64,000 nucleotides of DNA from Rubellimicrobium sp. CFH 75288 (lineage in GTDB: Bacteria; Pseudomonadota; Alphaproteobacteria; Rhodobacterales; Rhodobacteraceae), in contig NZ_WYDP01000001.1 of assembly GCF_009904055.1 (NCBI RefSeq), forward strand, positions 248,001 through 312,000, in the 5' to 3' direction. This document shows positions 52,437 to 62,418 of this stretch, one piece after another (positions within the stretch are counted from its first letter, which is position 1; each line of letters starts with the position of its first letter). The notes beneath the pieces are model-generated. The model had not been told where the DNA came from. It saw only the letters and a list, made by a program, of their open reading frames with translations, and did not search any database. A program made the translations under genes and the position numbers.

Positions 52437-53732
52437 ATGCCCGACACCGCGCAGCCCGACGCGCCGCTTCACTTCGACACGCTGCAGGTCCATGCGGGAA
52501 CGGCGCCCGACCCCGCCACGGGCGCGCGGCAGGTGCCGATCTACCAGTCCACCGCCTTCGTCTTCAGGGACGCCGAGCATGCCGCGCGCCTCTTCAACCT
52601 GCAGGAGGTGGGCTACATCTATTCCCGCCTGACCAACCCCACGGTGATGGCCCTGGCCAACCGGGTCGCGGCGCTCGAGGGGGGGGCGGGGGCGGTCTGC
52701 TGCTCCTCGGGGCACGCGGCGCAGATCATGGCGCTGTTTCCGCTGATGCAGCCGGGCTGCAACGTCGTGGCCTCCACCCGCCTCTACGGCGGCACGGTGA
52801 CCCAGTTCACCCAGACGATCCGCCGCTTCGGCTGGAGCGCCAAGTTCGTGGACATCGACGACGAAGAGGCGATCCGCGGCGCCATCGACGAGAACACCCG
52901 CGCCGTGTTCTGCGAGTCGATCTCGAATCCCGGTGGGCACGTCACCGACCTGCCGATGGTCGCGCGCGCGGCCCAGGCGGGGGGCGTGCCGCTGATCGTG
53001 GACAACACCTCGGCCAGCCCGTACCTGTGCCGGCCCATCGAGCACGGCGCCACGATCGTCGTCCACTCGGCCACCAAGTACCTGACGGGCAACGGCACCG
53101 TCACGGGGGGCGTGATCGTGGATTCGGGCACGTTCGACTGGTCCGCCTCGGACCGCTTCCCCTCGCTGAGCGAGCCCGAGCCCGCCTATCACGGCCTGAA
53201 GTTCCACGAGACGTTCGGGCCGATGGCCTTCACCTTCCACGGCATCGCGGTGGGGCTGCGCGACCTCGGCATGACCATGAACCCGCAGGGGGCGCATTAC
53301 ACCCTTCTGGGGATCGAGACGCTGAGCCTGCGCATGGAGCGGCACGTCCGCAATGCCGTCGCCGTCGCCCGCTGGCTCGAGGCGGACGAGCGCGTGGCCG
53401 AGGTGACCTATGCGGGCCTCGAATCCTCGCCCTATTACGCGCGGGCGGCGCGGATCTGCCCGCGCGGCGCGGGGGCGCTGTTCACCGTGCGGCTCAAGGG
53501 CGGCTACGAGGCCTGCGTGCGCTTCGTCAACGCGCTGCGGCTCTTCAGCCATGTGGCCAATCTGGGCGACACGCGCAGCCTCGTGATCCATTCGGCCTCG
53601 ACCACGCACCGCCAGCTCTCGGAGGAGCAGCAGCGCGCGGCCGGGGTGGCGCCCGACGTGGTGCGCCTGTCGATCGGGATCGAGGATTCGCGCGACCTGA
53701 TCGCCGATCTGGACCGCGCCCTGTCCGCCTGA
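52437..53732 (+). CDS. metY: O-acetylhomoserine (thiol)-lyase (sulfhydrylase)
   Basis: This PLP enzyme of the Cys/Met metabolism family makes homocysteine directly from O-acetylhomoserine and sulfide. The 431 residues fit the MetY group, which is longer than MetB/MetZ. PLP-binding Lys214 is in VHSATKYLTGNG; other landmarks are FDTLQVHAG, YQSTAFVF, YSRLTNPT, SSGHAAQ, VDNTSASPYLCRP and LGDTRSLVIHSASTTHRQL. ATG 52437 is preceded by AAAGGAGG. The hairpin at 53741 follows the stop. Confidence 0.94.
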   Translation: MPDTAQPDAPLHFDTLQVHAGTAPDPATGARQVPIYQSTAFVFRDAEHAARLFNLQEVGYIYSRLTNPTVMALANRVAALEGGAGAVCCSSGHAAQIMALFPLMQPGCNVVASTRLYGGTVTQFTQTIRRFGWSAKFVDIDDEEAIRGAIDENTRAVFCESISNPGGHVTDLPMVARAAQAGGVPLIVDNTSASPYLCRPIEHGATIVVHSATKYLTGNGTVTGGVIVDSGTFDWSASDRFPSLSEPEPAYHGLKFHETFGPMAFTFHGIAVGLRDLGMTMNPQGAHYTLLGIETLSLRMERHVRNAVAVARWLEADERVAEVTYAGLESSPYYARAARICPRGAGALFTVRLKGGYEACVRFVNALRLFSHVANLGDTRSLVIHSASTTHRQLSEEQQRAAGVAPDVVRLSIGIEDSRDLIADLDRALSA

Positions 53733-53740
53733 GGCACGGG

Positions 53741-53762
53741 CGGGCCGGCGCGAACCGGCCCG
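53741..53762. terminator. Hairpin between convergent metY and SIMPL genes
   Basis: CGGGCCGG pairs with CCGGCCCG around a CGCGAA loop, eight GC pairs, nine bases after the metY stop and 25 bases after the opposing stop. There is no U-run on either side, so it may act as a bidirectional U-less terminator or mRNA end protector. Confidence 0.5.
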
Positions 53763-53786
53763 TCCGGCCCTTCCGGTCTTCCGCGG

Positions 53787-54509
53787 TCAGTCGGAGGCGG
53801 CAAAGGTGACGGTGACGGTGGTGCCCATCGTCACCTCGCCCGGCGCCACGGGAACGGCCATGGCCTCGGCCGCGTCGCGGGCATCGGCCATGGGCATCGG
53901 CGTCGCATAGGGTCCGACCTCGCTGATCGACAGCAGCGCGCCCAGCGTCAGTCCCGCCGCCTCGGCATAGAGGGTCGCGCGGCGGCGCGCATCCTCGACG
54001 GCGCGGCGGCGCGCCTCGTCCATGGCGGCTGCCGGATCGGAGACCTCGAAGGTCACACCGTCCACACGGTTGGCCCCGTCCGTCACGGCAGCATCCAGGA
54101 CCGTCCCCAGCCGTGCGATGTCGCGCAGCGTGACATTGACGATCTGGGTGGCGCTGAATCCCGTCATCCGGGGCCTGCCGTCCGGCGCGTTGTAGTCCCA
54201 TTGCGGCTCCAGATACAGAAAGCCCGTCTGGATGTCCGCCGGCGCGATCCCCTCCTGCCGCAGACGGGCGAGGATGCCCTCCATGCTGCGGGACATCGCG
54301 GCCATGGCCTCGTTGGCCGTGGTGCCCTGCTGGGCCACGCCCAGCATGATCCGCGCCAGATCCGGCTTCTGCGAGGATTGCCCCTCGCCCATGACCGAGA
54401 TGACGCGGCCGATCTCGGAGGCGGGGGGCGGGACGGTCTCCTGCGCTCCGGCCGGGAGCGGAAGGGCAAGGCAGAGGGCCGCAAGGGCCGGGCGAAGCAT
54501 GGGGGCCAT
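53787..54509 (-). CDS. SIMPL-domain (DUF541) periplasmic protein
   Basis: This 240-residue protein has a signal peptide (cleavage after AGAQE, about residue 22) and a SIMPL/DUF541 domain: ISVMGEGQSSQKPDLARIML near 38-57, SRSMEGILARLRQEGI, IQTGFLYLEPQW, and ARRRAVEDARRRATLYAEAAG. The C-terminus VTMGTTVTVTFAAS completes the domain. Members (YggE, BP26) are periplasmic, oligomeric and linked to oxidative-stress tolerance or antigenicity without a known activity. GGAG lies upstream of ATG 54509. Confidence 0.85.
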   Translation of the reverse strand: MAPMLRPALAALCLALPLPAGAQETVPPPASEIGRVISVMGEGQSSQKPDLARIMLGVAQQGTTANEAMAAMSRSMEGILARLRQEGIAPADIQTGFLYLEPQWDYNAPDGRPRMTGFSATQIVNVTLRDIARLGTVLDAAVTDGANRVDGVTFEVSDPAAAMDEARRRAVEDARRRATLYAEAAGLTLGALLSISEVGPYATPMPMADARDAAEAMAVPVAPGEVTMGTTVTVTFAASD

Positions 54510-54670
54510 GGCAGGGTCTCCTGGACGGTGGCACCCGACCTTCGGCGGGAAACGCGCCGACGGCAAGACGCAGAGCGGCCGCCCTGCGCATGGGCGGGAA
54601 CTCGCCCCGCGGTGGAAAGGCTCCGCTTGCCTGTTCCGCCCCCGCCCCTTGGGTGCTAAGCCGCTTGACG

Positions 54671-57607
54671 ATGAGTCCCGATTTCGCCCTGTCGCTCTCG
54701 TTCGAGGGCATCCGCCTCTACGGTCGCACGCCCGAAGGGTGGCGCGAACTGGACCACGTGCCGCTCGACGCGCCGGATCTGGGCCGGCGGCTCGCAGCGC
54801 TGCGCACGCTGGCGCAGACCCGCGCGCCGGAGGGATTCGCCACCCGCGTCGTGCTGCCGGACGAGCAGATCCGCTATCTCGCCCTCGGGACGCCCGAGGC
54901 CGGCGAGGCAGAGGCGCGGCAGGCGCTGGAGGGGCTGACCCCCTACCCCGTGTCCGATCTGGTGGTGGACCATCTGCCCGGCGCCGGCGTGACCCATGTC
55001 GCCGCCATCGCCCGCGAGACCCTGGACGAAGCCGAGGCCTTTGCCCGCGACAACGGCCTCGCGCCCGCCTGCTTCGTGGCCTGGCCCGATCCGTCGGTCT
55101 TTCCCGGCGAGGCGTTCTTCGGCCCCGCGGCAGGAACCACCGGGGTCGCGCGGGAGACGCGCCTGCCCGTTCTGGGCCCCCTCGCGGCGGCAGAGGCCGG
55201 GGCGCCCGGGGCGGTCCCGCCGCCCGGAGCGGATGCAGCGGGCGGCGAGCCTCCGGCCGCTGCCCCCGGGGCGAGCCTGCCCGAGCCGGGCGGGGCCCCG
55301 GATGCCGGGGACGGCGAGGCGCCGGACGCGGCCGGGGCGAGGGCCGGAGAGGCGGAGGCAGACGAACCCCCGGCCGAGAAACCCCCTTCCGGCGAGCCCC
55401 CCTCGGACGAGCCCCCGGCCGGGGGGCCCCGGCCCGAGGCGGCAGCGGACGGGACCGGCAGCCCGCCTCCGGTGCCGGACGAGGCGGCCGACACGGCAGC
55501 GCCGGAACCCGAACCGATCTTCGCCTCGCATGCGCCCCCGATCCGCGGACCCGCGGCGTCGGGCGCGGGTTCGTGGGCCATCCGGGCGGCCGCCGCTCCG
55601 GCCGAGTCGCCCTCCGCCGCGCCGCTTTCCCCGCCGCCCCCGCCGCGACCGGCGGCGCGCTCGCCCGTCCAGCCCGGCCGCCGCGCGACCCCGCAGCGAC
55701 CGCCCGAGGGGGTCCCCTTGGCCGAGACGGAACGGCTGACGATCTTCGGGGCGCGCAAGAAGGCCCCGCCCCCGCCGCGACGCAGCCGCTCGCTCGGGCT
55801 CGTGCTCACGGCGGTGCTCCTTCTCGTGATGCTGGCGGTCGGGGTCCTGGCGGCCGTGGGCGAGGGCGGGCTCACCGCGCTCCTGCGCCGCGACGCGCCG
55901 CCGGCCGTCGCCGCAATCGCGCCGCAGGACTCCCCCGCTCCGCCCCCCGCCGCGGCCGAGGACGGGGGGGCGCTCGCGGCCCTGCCCCCGCCGGATGCCG
56001 CGCCTTCGGCCCCTGCCGTCGCCGAGACGGCCACACCGGCTGCCGCGACCGCCGTCCTGTCGCTCGACGAGCCCGCTCCGGCCGAAAGCCTGTCCGGCGG
56101 CGCGCTGGTCACCCCGGAGGAGGCCGAGCGCGTCTATGCCGCCACCGGCGTCTGGCTGCGCCCGCCGCGCCTGCCGCTCAGGCCCGAAGGCGATGCAGGC
56201 CCGCGCCTGGCCGCCGCCCTGGCCGCCGACAAGGGGCTGATGACGCTGCCGGCGCTGCCGCAGGTCCCCGCCCGGCCGGCCCCCGATGCGGCGATCGCCC
56301 CCCAGCCCGACCCGCCGCCCCCCGGAACGATGTGGGACCTGGACGAGCGGGGCTTCGTCCGCGCCCTGCCCGAGGGCGCCCTTGCGCCCTCGGGCGCGCT
56401 GGTCTTCGCGGGCCGCCCCGGTGCCGTCCCGCCCACCCGGCCGGGGACGGCCGCGCCGCCGGAGTCCGAGGCTGCGCCCGGTGCAGAGGCCGAAGCGCCC
56501 TGGCTCAACGCCATGGCCGCGCCGCCGGGGCGGCGGCCTGCACCGCGGCCGGCCGATCGTCCCTCGCCCGCACCGGAGGGAACGGCCCTCGCCGAGGCGG
56601 ATGCCGGCCCGGCTGCCCCCCCCGCCGAGGCGTTGTCCGGGGACTCGCTTGCTCCCGGGGACGCGCTGGCCGCCCTGGTCGAGGAGCCTGCCGGGGACGA
56701 GACTCCGGCGCCCGGCCTTCTGGCCTTTGCCGCTCAGCCGGGACCGGGCGGGGTCTCGCTCGACGGGCTGCGGCCGCCCGAGCGTCCCGACGGACTGGCC
56801 CCGGACGCGGCGGTGCCGGTGGCGACCGCCTTTGCGGGACCCCGTCCCCCCCTCCGCCCCGAGGGCCTTGCACCCTCCGCAACGGCCGAGGCGCCGGCCC
56901 AGCCTGCGGCGGCCGAACCGCCGGTGGACATCGCTGCCGCCGCCGTGGCCGCCGCGCTCGCCTCCGCGCCCCCGACGCCGCCCACCGCCCCGGAGCCGCC
57001 GCCGCAGCCCGCTCCCGCCGCCGCCCCGGCACCCGATCTCCAGAGCACGCTCGCCGCCATCGTGCAGGGCGCGCCCGATCCGCTGGTGGGCGCCACGCGG
57101 CAGGCCGTGCCGCGGGCCCGGCGACCGGACACGCGGCCCCGCAACTTCGACCGCGTGGTGGCGGACCAGCTGGCCCGGATCGCCAGCGCCCAGCAGGCCG
57201 CCCAGCAGGCCGCCGCCCGTCAGCAGGCCGCCGCGCAGCCGCGCGCGAGCCAGCAGGCACCCGCAGCCGGCAGCGTCGGAACCCGCGGGCTCGAGCCGCA
57301 CGAACTGGCCGAGAGCGAGCCCGAGGCCGTCAGCGCGGCGGCGGCCATCCCCACCGGCCCGACAACGACCACCGTGGCGCGCGCCGCCACCTTCCAGGAC
57401 GCCATCCGCCTGCGCGAGATCAACCTGATCGGCGTCTATGGTCAGCCCAACGCGCGCCGGGCGCTGATCCGCATGGGCAACGGACGCTATGTGCGCGTGG
57501 GCGTGGGCGACCGGTTCGAGGGCGGACAGATTACCGCCATCGGCGACAACGCCCTGAACTATGTCGTGCGCGGGCGGACCTATGCCCTCGTGATCCCGGG
57601 GCGCTAG
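54671..57607 (+). CDS. Large membrane protein: PilM/GspL-like N-domain, TM helix, PilP/GspC-like C-domain
   Basis: This 978-residue protein is in four parts. Residues 1-150 (LSLSFEGIRLYGRTPEGWRE, VVLPDEQIRYLALG, LTPYPVSDLVVDH, HVAAIARETLDEA) recall the actin-like cytoplasmic domain of PilM/GspL. Residues 165-370 are Pro/Ala/Glu-rich. One TM helix (SLGLVLTAVLLLVMLAVGVL, about 373-395) follows. A 500-residue Pro/Ala-rich stretch then leads to a compact C-terminal domain (about 910-978, INLIGVYGQPNARRALIRMG, GVGDRFEGGQITAIGDNALN) resembling the periplasmic domain of PilP/GspC. No other type IV pilus or T2SS genes are near. It faces the SIMPL gene divergently. Start ATG 54671 lacks a strong Shine-Dalgarno. 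Domain matches are by eye. Confidence 0.6.
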   Translation: MSPDFALSLSFEGIRLYGRTPEGWRELDHVPLDAPDLGRRLAALRTLAQTRAPEGFATRVVLPDEQIRYLALGTPEAGEAEARQALEGLTPYPVSDLVVDHLPGAGVTHVAAIARETLDEAEAFARDNGLAPACFVAWPDPSVFPGEAFFGPAAGTTGVARETRLPVLGPLAAAEAGAPGAVPPPGADAAGGEPPAAAPGASLPEPGGAPDAGDGEAPDAAGARAGEAEADEPPAEKPPSGEPPSDEPPAGGPRPEAAADGTGSPPPVPDEAADTAAPEPEPIFASHAPPIRGPAASGAGSWAIRAAAAPAESPSAAPLSPPPPPRPAARSPVQPGRRATPQRPPEGVPLAETERLTIFGARKKAPPPPRRSRSLGLVLTAVLLLVMLAVGVLAAVGEGGLTALLRRDAPPAVAAIAPQDSPAPPPAAAEDGGALAALPPPDAAPSAPAVAETATPAAATAVLSLDEPAPAESLSGGALVTPEEAERVYAATGVWLRPPRLPLRPEGDAGPRLAAALAADKGLMTLPALPQVPARPAPDAAIAPQPDPPPPGTMWDLDERGFVRALPEGALAPSGALVFAGRPGAVPPTRPGTAAPPESEAAPGAEAEAPWLNAMAAPPGRRPAPRPADRPSPAPEGTALAEADAGPAAPPAEALSGDSLAPGDALAALVEEPAGDETPAPGLLAFAAQPGPGGVSLDGLRPPERPDGLAPDAAVPVATAFAGPRPPLRPEGLAPSATAEAPAQPAAAEPPVDIAAAAVAAALASAPPTPPTAPEPPPQPAPAAAPAPDLQSTLAAIVQGAPDPLVGATRQAVPRARRPDTRPRNFDRVVADQLARIASAQQAAQQAAARQQAAAQPRASQQAPAAGSVGTRGLEPHELAESEPEAVSAAAAIPTGPTTTTVARAATFQDAIRLREINLIGVYGQPNARRALIRMGNGRYVRVGVGDRFEGGQITAIGDNALNYVVRGRTYALVIPGR

Positions 57608-57630
57608 GAGCCCGCGCCAGGGGGCGGCGC

Positions 57631-58641
57631 TCAGGGGCCGATTCCCGCCTCGGCAAAGGTCGCCATGCCGCTCTGACAGGCGCAGGCAGCGCGCAGGACC
57701 CCGAGGGCAAGCGCCCCGCCCGTCCCCTCGCCCAGCCGCATCTCCAGCGACAGGATCGGCTCTAGGCCCAGCGCCGCCAGAAGCCGGCCATGGGCCGCCT
57801 CGGCGCTGCGATGCCCGGCCACCGCGTGATCGAGGGCGCCCGGCGCGGACCGGGCCAGGACCAGGGCTGCGGCCGAGCAGATGAACCCGTCGAGGACCAC
57901 CGGCACGCCTCGCAGCCGCGCCGCTGCCATTGCCCCGGCCATGGCTGCCACCTCGCGGCCGCCGAGGCAGCGCAGCGCCTCCAGCGCGTCGCCGCGCGCC
58001 GAGGGGTTGGCGTCGAGGCCCGCCTGCACGGCGCGGGCCTTCCGCGCGAGGCCTTCCTTGTCCACGCCCGAGCCCCGGCCCACCCACTCCTCCGCGCGGC
58101 CGTCGAGCAGCGCGGCGCAGAGCGCGGCCGCCGAGGTGGTGTTGCCGATGCCCATCTCGCCGGTCACGAGAATGTCGGTGCCGGGCCGCAGCGCCTCCCA
58201 GCCCGTGCGCAGGGCCGCGACGCACTCGGTCTCGGTCATGGCGGGCCCGGTGGTGAAGTCGGCCGTGGGGCGGTCGAGGTCCAGCGCCACCACCGTCAGT
58301 TCCGCCCCCACCGTGTCCGCGATCCGGTTGATGGCCGCGCCGCCGCGCGCGAAGTTCTCCACCATCAGCGCCGTCACGGCCGCCGGAAAGGCGGACACGC
58401 CCTGCGCCACGACGCCGTGATTGCCGGCAAACAGCGCCACCTGCGGCGAGCGGATCGCGGGCCGGTCCGTGCCCTGCCACCCTGCCAGCCAGATCGCCAG
58501 CGCCTCGAGCCGCCCGAGCGCGCCGGGCGGCTTGGTAAGCTGGGCGTTGCGGGCCAGGGCCGCCTCCCGCGCGCGCGGGTCGGGGGCGGGTGCGCCCTGC
58601 AGGAGGGCGCGGAAGTCCTGAAGCGTCGAGAACGGGGGCAT
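57631..58641 (-). CDS. cobT: Nicotinate-nucleotide:dimethylbenzimidazole phosphoribosyltransferase
   Basis: CobT activates 5,6-dimethylbenzimidazole to alpha-ribazole phosphate, the lower ligand of cobalamin. The 336-residue protein has family motifs [57 protein letters not shown] and [15 protein letters not shown], and the near-C-terminal active-site Glu region [13 protein letters not shown]. It diverges from cobS with a 66-base gap, too short for a cobalamin riboswitch. Confidence 0.95.
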   Translation of the reverse strand: MPPFSTLQDFRALLQGAPAPDPRAREAALARNAQLTKPPGALGRLEALAIWLAGWQGTDRPAIRSPQVALFAGNHGVVAQGVSAFPAAVTALMVENFARGGAAINRIADTVGAELTVVALDLDRPTADFTTGPAMTETECVAALRTGWEALRPGTDILVTGEMGIGNTTSAAALCAALLDGRAEEWVGRGSGVDKEGLARKARAVQAGLDANPSARGDALEALRCLGGREVAAMAGAMAAARLRGVPVVLDGFICSAAALVLARSAPGALDHAVAGHRSAEAAHGRLLAALGLEPILSLEMRLGEGTGGALALGVLRAACACQSGMATFAEAGIGP

Positions 58642-58707
58642 GATCGTCCCTTGCTGGCGTCGAGTCGGGCCGGGCATAACCGGCCCGCAGAAGACGGACC
58701 ATTCCGG

Positions 58708-59484
58708 ATGAGACATCCCGACCCGCCCGCCCGTCAGGACTGGCCCCCTCGGCCCGGCGATCCGGTCGAGGCGCTGGCGCTGCTCACGCGGCTGCCGGTC
58801 GGACGCTGGCACCGTGCCCCGCGGGGGGCCGCCGCCGCCTGGGCATGGCCGCTCGCCGGCGCGATCGTCGGCGGTCTGGCGGGCGCGTCGGGCTGGGCGG
58901 CGCTGGCGTTGGGCCTGCCGCCGGGGGCGGCGGCGGCGCTGGCGCTGGGGGTCGGGGCACTGCTCACCGGCGCCCTGCACGAGGACGGCCTGGCCGATTG
59001 CGCCGACGGGCTGGGCGGCGGCCGCGACCGGACCCACGCCCTCTCCATCATGGCCGACAGCCGGATCGGCAGCTTCGGCGCCGTGGCGCTCGGCCTGACC
59101 CTGCTGCTGCGCTGGAGCCTCGTCGCGTCGCTTCTGGCCGGGGGCGCGGGCTGGGGGGCCCTGGTCGCCGCCGGCGCGATCAGCCGCTGGCCCATGGCCC
59201 TGCTGCTCTGGGCGCTGCCGCCCGCCCGCGACGGGGGCCTTGCGCGCGGGATCGGCCGGCCGGGGACGCCGACGCTCGTGCTCGGAGGGGCGCTCGCCCT
59301 GGGGCTCGGCCTTCTGGCGGCCGGTCCGGCGGCGGCGGCGGCGATGCTCGCGGCCGGGCTGTGGGCCCTGATCTGGACCTGGCGCGTGCGCGTGCGCCTT
59401 GGGGGACAGACCGGGGACGCCTGCGGCGCCGCCCAGCAGGGCGCCGAGATCGCCGTTCTTCTCGTACTGGCCGCGCGGGTCTAG
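58708..59484 (+). CDS. cobS: Adenosylcobinamide-GDP ribazoletransferase (cobalamin synthase)
   Basis: This inner-membrane enzyme joins adenosylcobinamide-GDP and alpha-ribazole (phosphate), the last assembly step of B12. The 258-residue protein has about six TM helices; the conserved acidic motif is [15 protein letters not shown] (about residues 90-105) followed by [37 protein letters not shown] near the end is the second family block. Paired with cobT as is common. Confidence 0.94.
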   Translation: MRHPDPPARQDWPPRPGDPVEALALLTRLPVGRWHRAPRGAAAAWAWPLAGAIVGGLAGASGWAALALGLPPGAAAALALGVGALLTGALHEDGLADCADGLGGGRDRTHALSIMADSRIGSFGAVALGLTLLLRWSLVASLLAGGAGWGALVAAGAISRWPMALLLWALPPARDGGLARGIGRPGTPTLVLGGALALGLGLLAAGPAAAAAMLAAGLWALIWTWRVRVRLGGQTGDACGAAQQGAEIAVLLVLAARV

Positions 59485-59494
59485 GGGCGCGCCT

Positions 59495-60497
<1,003 letters not shown>

Positions 60498-60510
60498 GCG
60501 CCCGTGCCGC

Positions 60511-60536
60511 CGCGGGGCGCCCGAAGGCGCCCCGCG
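60511..60536. terminator. Strong GC hairpin between convergent genes
   Basis: CGCGGGGCGCC pairs perfectly with GGCGCCCCGCG around a CGAA tetraloop, 13 bases past the lipoprotein stop and seven bases past the degP stop. No U-run follows in either direction. Likely a shared bidirectional 3'-end structure. Confidence 0.6.
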
Positions 60537-60543
60537 CGATGGG

Positions 60544-62073
60544 CTACTCCGTCAGGCTCAGCGCGACGAAGCGCGGCTCGCCGGCCCGGCGGATCAGCAC
60601 GAGGAGCGACCGACGCCCCGCCTCGCGCGCGGCCTCGACCGCCGCCTCGAACTCGGCGATGGAGGCGACCGGCTGCTGCCCCGCCTCGGTGATGAGGTCG
60701 CCGGGCTGGAGCCCCTTGTCGGCCGCATCCGAGATCGGATCGACCGCGGTGACGAGCAGGCCCTGGGCGTCGTCCGGCAGGCCGTGTTCCGCCATCAGCT
60801 CGGGCGTCAGCTCCGAGAGCGACATGCCCAGAAGGTCGGCGCTGCCGGCCTCCTCGGGGTTCTGCATCGAGGCGGGCAGCGATGCGGCCTCGGCCTCCTC
60901 GCGGCGGCCCAGCGTCACCTCGATGGGCAGGATCTCCCCGCCCCGCAGCACCTCGAGCGTGACGGTCCCGCCGACGGGCGCGGAGGCGACCAGGCGGACC
61001 AGCTCGCGGGTGTCGGACACCGCCTCGCCCTCGAAGGTCAGGATGACGTCGCCGGACTCGATCCCCGCCTCGGCCGCCGGCCCTTCGGGAACGTCGGTGA
61101 CCAGCGCGCCATCGGCCGAGACGAGTCCCTCGATGGCATCGACCATGTCGGGCGTGACGTCCTGGATGCGCACGCCCAGCCAGCCGCGCCGCGTCTCGCC
61201 GAACTCCTTGAGCTGCGCCACCACGTTCTCGACCACGGCCGAGGACATGGCGAAGCCGATGCCGATGGAGCCGCCGGTGGGCGACAGGATGGCGGTGTTC
61301 ACGCCGATCACCTCGCCGTTCATGTTGAACAGCGGCCCGCCCGAATTGCCGCGGTTGATGGCCGCGTCGGTCTGGATGTAGTCGTCATAGGTGCCCGCCA
61401 GCGCCCGCCCGCGCGCCGAGATGATCCCGGCCGACACGGAGAAGCCCTGTCCCAGCGGGTTGCCCATCGCGATCACCCAGTCGCCGACCTCGGCACCCGG
61501 CCCGTTGCTGTCGCCGAACTCCACATGCGGCAGGTCGGTGCCCTCGACCTTGAGGAGCGCGATGTCGGTGTTGGGGTCGGTGCCCACGATCTCCGCATCC
61601 ATCCGCTCGCCCGAGTAGAACTCGATCTGGATCTCGTCGGCGCCCTCGATGACGTGGTTGTTGGTCACGATGTAGCCGTCGGGCGAGATGACAAAGCCCG
61701 ACCCGAGCGCCGAGGACCGCCGCGGCGTGCGGTTGGGGGCGCCGTCCCCCTCGGGCAGGCCGAAGTCGCGGAAGAACTCCTCGAAACCTTCCGGCAGGCG
61801 GGGCATGGGACCGGTGCGGCCGGCCACCAGCGTGGTCGTCGTGATGTTCACCACGGCCGGGCTGACCTGGCGGGCCAGCTCGGCAAAGCTCGGCGGACGG
61901 GTCGCGTCCGGCACCGCGAGGGGTTCGGCCGGGGTCACGGCCGTCTCGGAGGGCGCGCCCAGCTCGGCATCCTGCGCCACGAGCGGCAGGGCCAGACCCA
62001 CGGCCAGCGCGGTGCCGAGCAGCAGGCCCGCGGCACGGCCGGCAGGGCGGGAACGGAGAGAATCAAGGTTCAC
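60544..62073 (-). CDS. degP: Do/DegP-family periplasmic serine protease with two PDZ domains
   Basis: This 509-residue envelope-stress protease/chaperone of the HtrA/Do family has an N-terminal signal (GRAAGLLLGTALAVGLALP, cleavage near LVAQ) and catalytic triad His140 (TNNHVIEG), Asp170 (TDIALLKV) and Ser244 (GNSGGPLFN). Two PDZ domains lie at about 285-375 (RRGWLGVRIQDV) and 410-500. The start is taken as GTG 62073 because AAGGAG lies six bases upstream; the in-frame ATGs at 62088 and 62106 have no Shine-Dalgarno. It follows hflC and a DUF2065 gene, as is usual in alphaproteobacteria. Confidence 0.93.
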   Translation of the reverse strand: MNLDSLRSRPAGRAAGLLLGTALAVGLALPLVAQDAELGAPSETAVTPAEPLAVPDATRPPSFAELARQVSPAVVNITTTTLVAGRTGPMPRLPEGFEEFFRDFGLPEGDGAPNRTPRRSSALGSGFVISPDGYIVTNNHVIEGADEIQIEFYSGERMDAEIVGTDPNTDIALLKVEGTDLPHVEFGDSNGPGAEVGDWVIAMGNPLGQGFSVSAGIISARGRALAGTYDDYIQTDAAINRGNSGGPLFNMNGEVIGVNTAILSPTGGSIGIGFAMSSAVVENVVAQLKEFGETRRGWLGVRIQDVTPDMVDAIEGLVSADGALVTDVPEGPAAEAGIESGDVILTFEGEAVSDTRELVRLVASAPVGGTVTLEVLRGGEILPIEVTLGRREEAEAASLPASMQNPEEAGSADLLGMSLSELTPELMAEHGLPDDAQGLLVTAVDPISDAADKGLQPGDLITEAGQQPVASIAEFEAAVEAAREAGRRSLLVLIRRAGEPRFVALSLTE

Positions 62074-62193
62074 GGACAGCTCCTTCATCGGCGGTCTGAC
62101 CGCCACGGGGATCGCGGGAACGGATCGTTCCCGTCGCGGGCGAAGATCGGCAGAACGGCCCGCACTCGCAACGCAAAGCCCAGTCGCGCAGCG

Positions 62194-62400
62194 TCAAGAC
62201 AGCGTGAGAGCACCGAGCCCCCAGGCCGCCCAGACCAGCGCCAGCCCCAGCGCGGCGGCCCCGAGGCCCACGAGACGCCGCGTCTCGGGCGGGAGGGTCC
62301 GCAGCGCGGCCAGCATCTCCTCCACCAGACGCGGAGCGAGGGCCCAGAGCAGGCCCTCGACCAGGAGAACGAGGCCGATCGCCAGAAGCGCCCAGGCCAC
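62194..62400 (-). CDS. DUF2065 small membrane protein
   Basis: This 68-residue protein has two TM helices (ALLAIGLVLLVEGLLWALAP and LVGLGAAALGLALVWAAWGL) with the family signature VEGLLWALAPRLVEEML and PPETRRLVGLGAAALG. DUF2065 genes are regularly found beside hflC (YjeT in E. coli); function is unknown. It starts 18 bases after the hflC stop and an 87-120-base gap precedes degP. Confidence 0.85.
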   Translation of the reverse strand: MAWALLAIGLVLLVEGLLWALAPRLVEEMLAALRTLPPETRRLVGLGAAALGLALVWAAWGLGALTLS

Positions 62401-62418
62401 GACCGCGGCGCCCGACCG

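Noticed and set aside
58642-58707. Possible cobalamin riboswitch near cobT/cobS
   Set aside because: The divergent gap is 66 bases, too short for the B12 aptamer, and no B12-box-like sequence is seen.
62074-62106. ATG starts at 62088 and 62106 for the DegP-like protease
   Set aside because: No Shine-Dalgarno precedes them, while AAGGAG lies six bases before GTG 62073 and the signal peptide begins properly from there.
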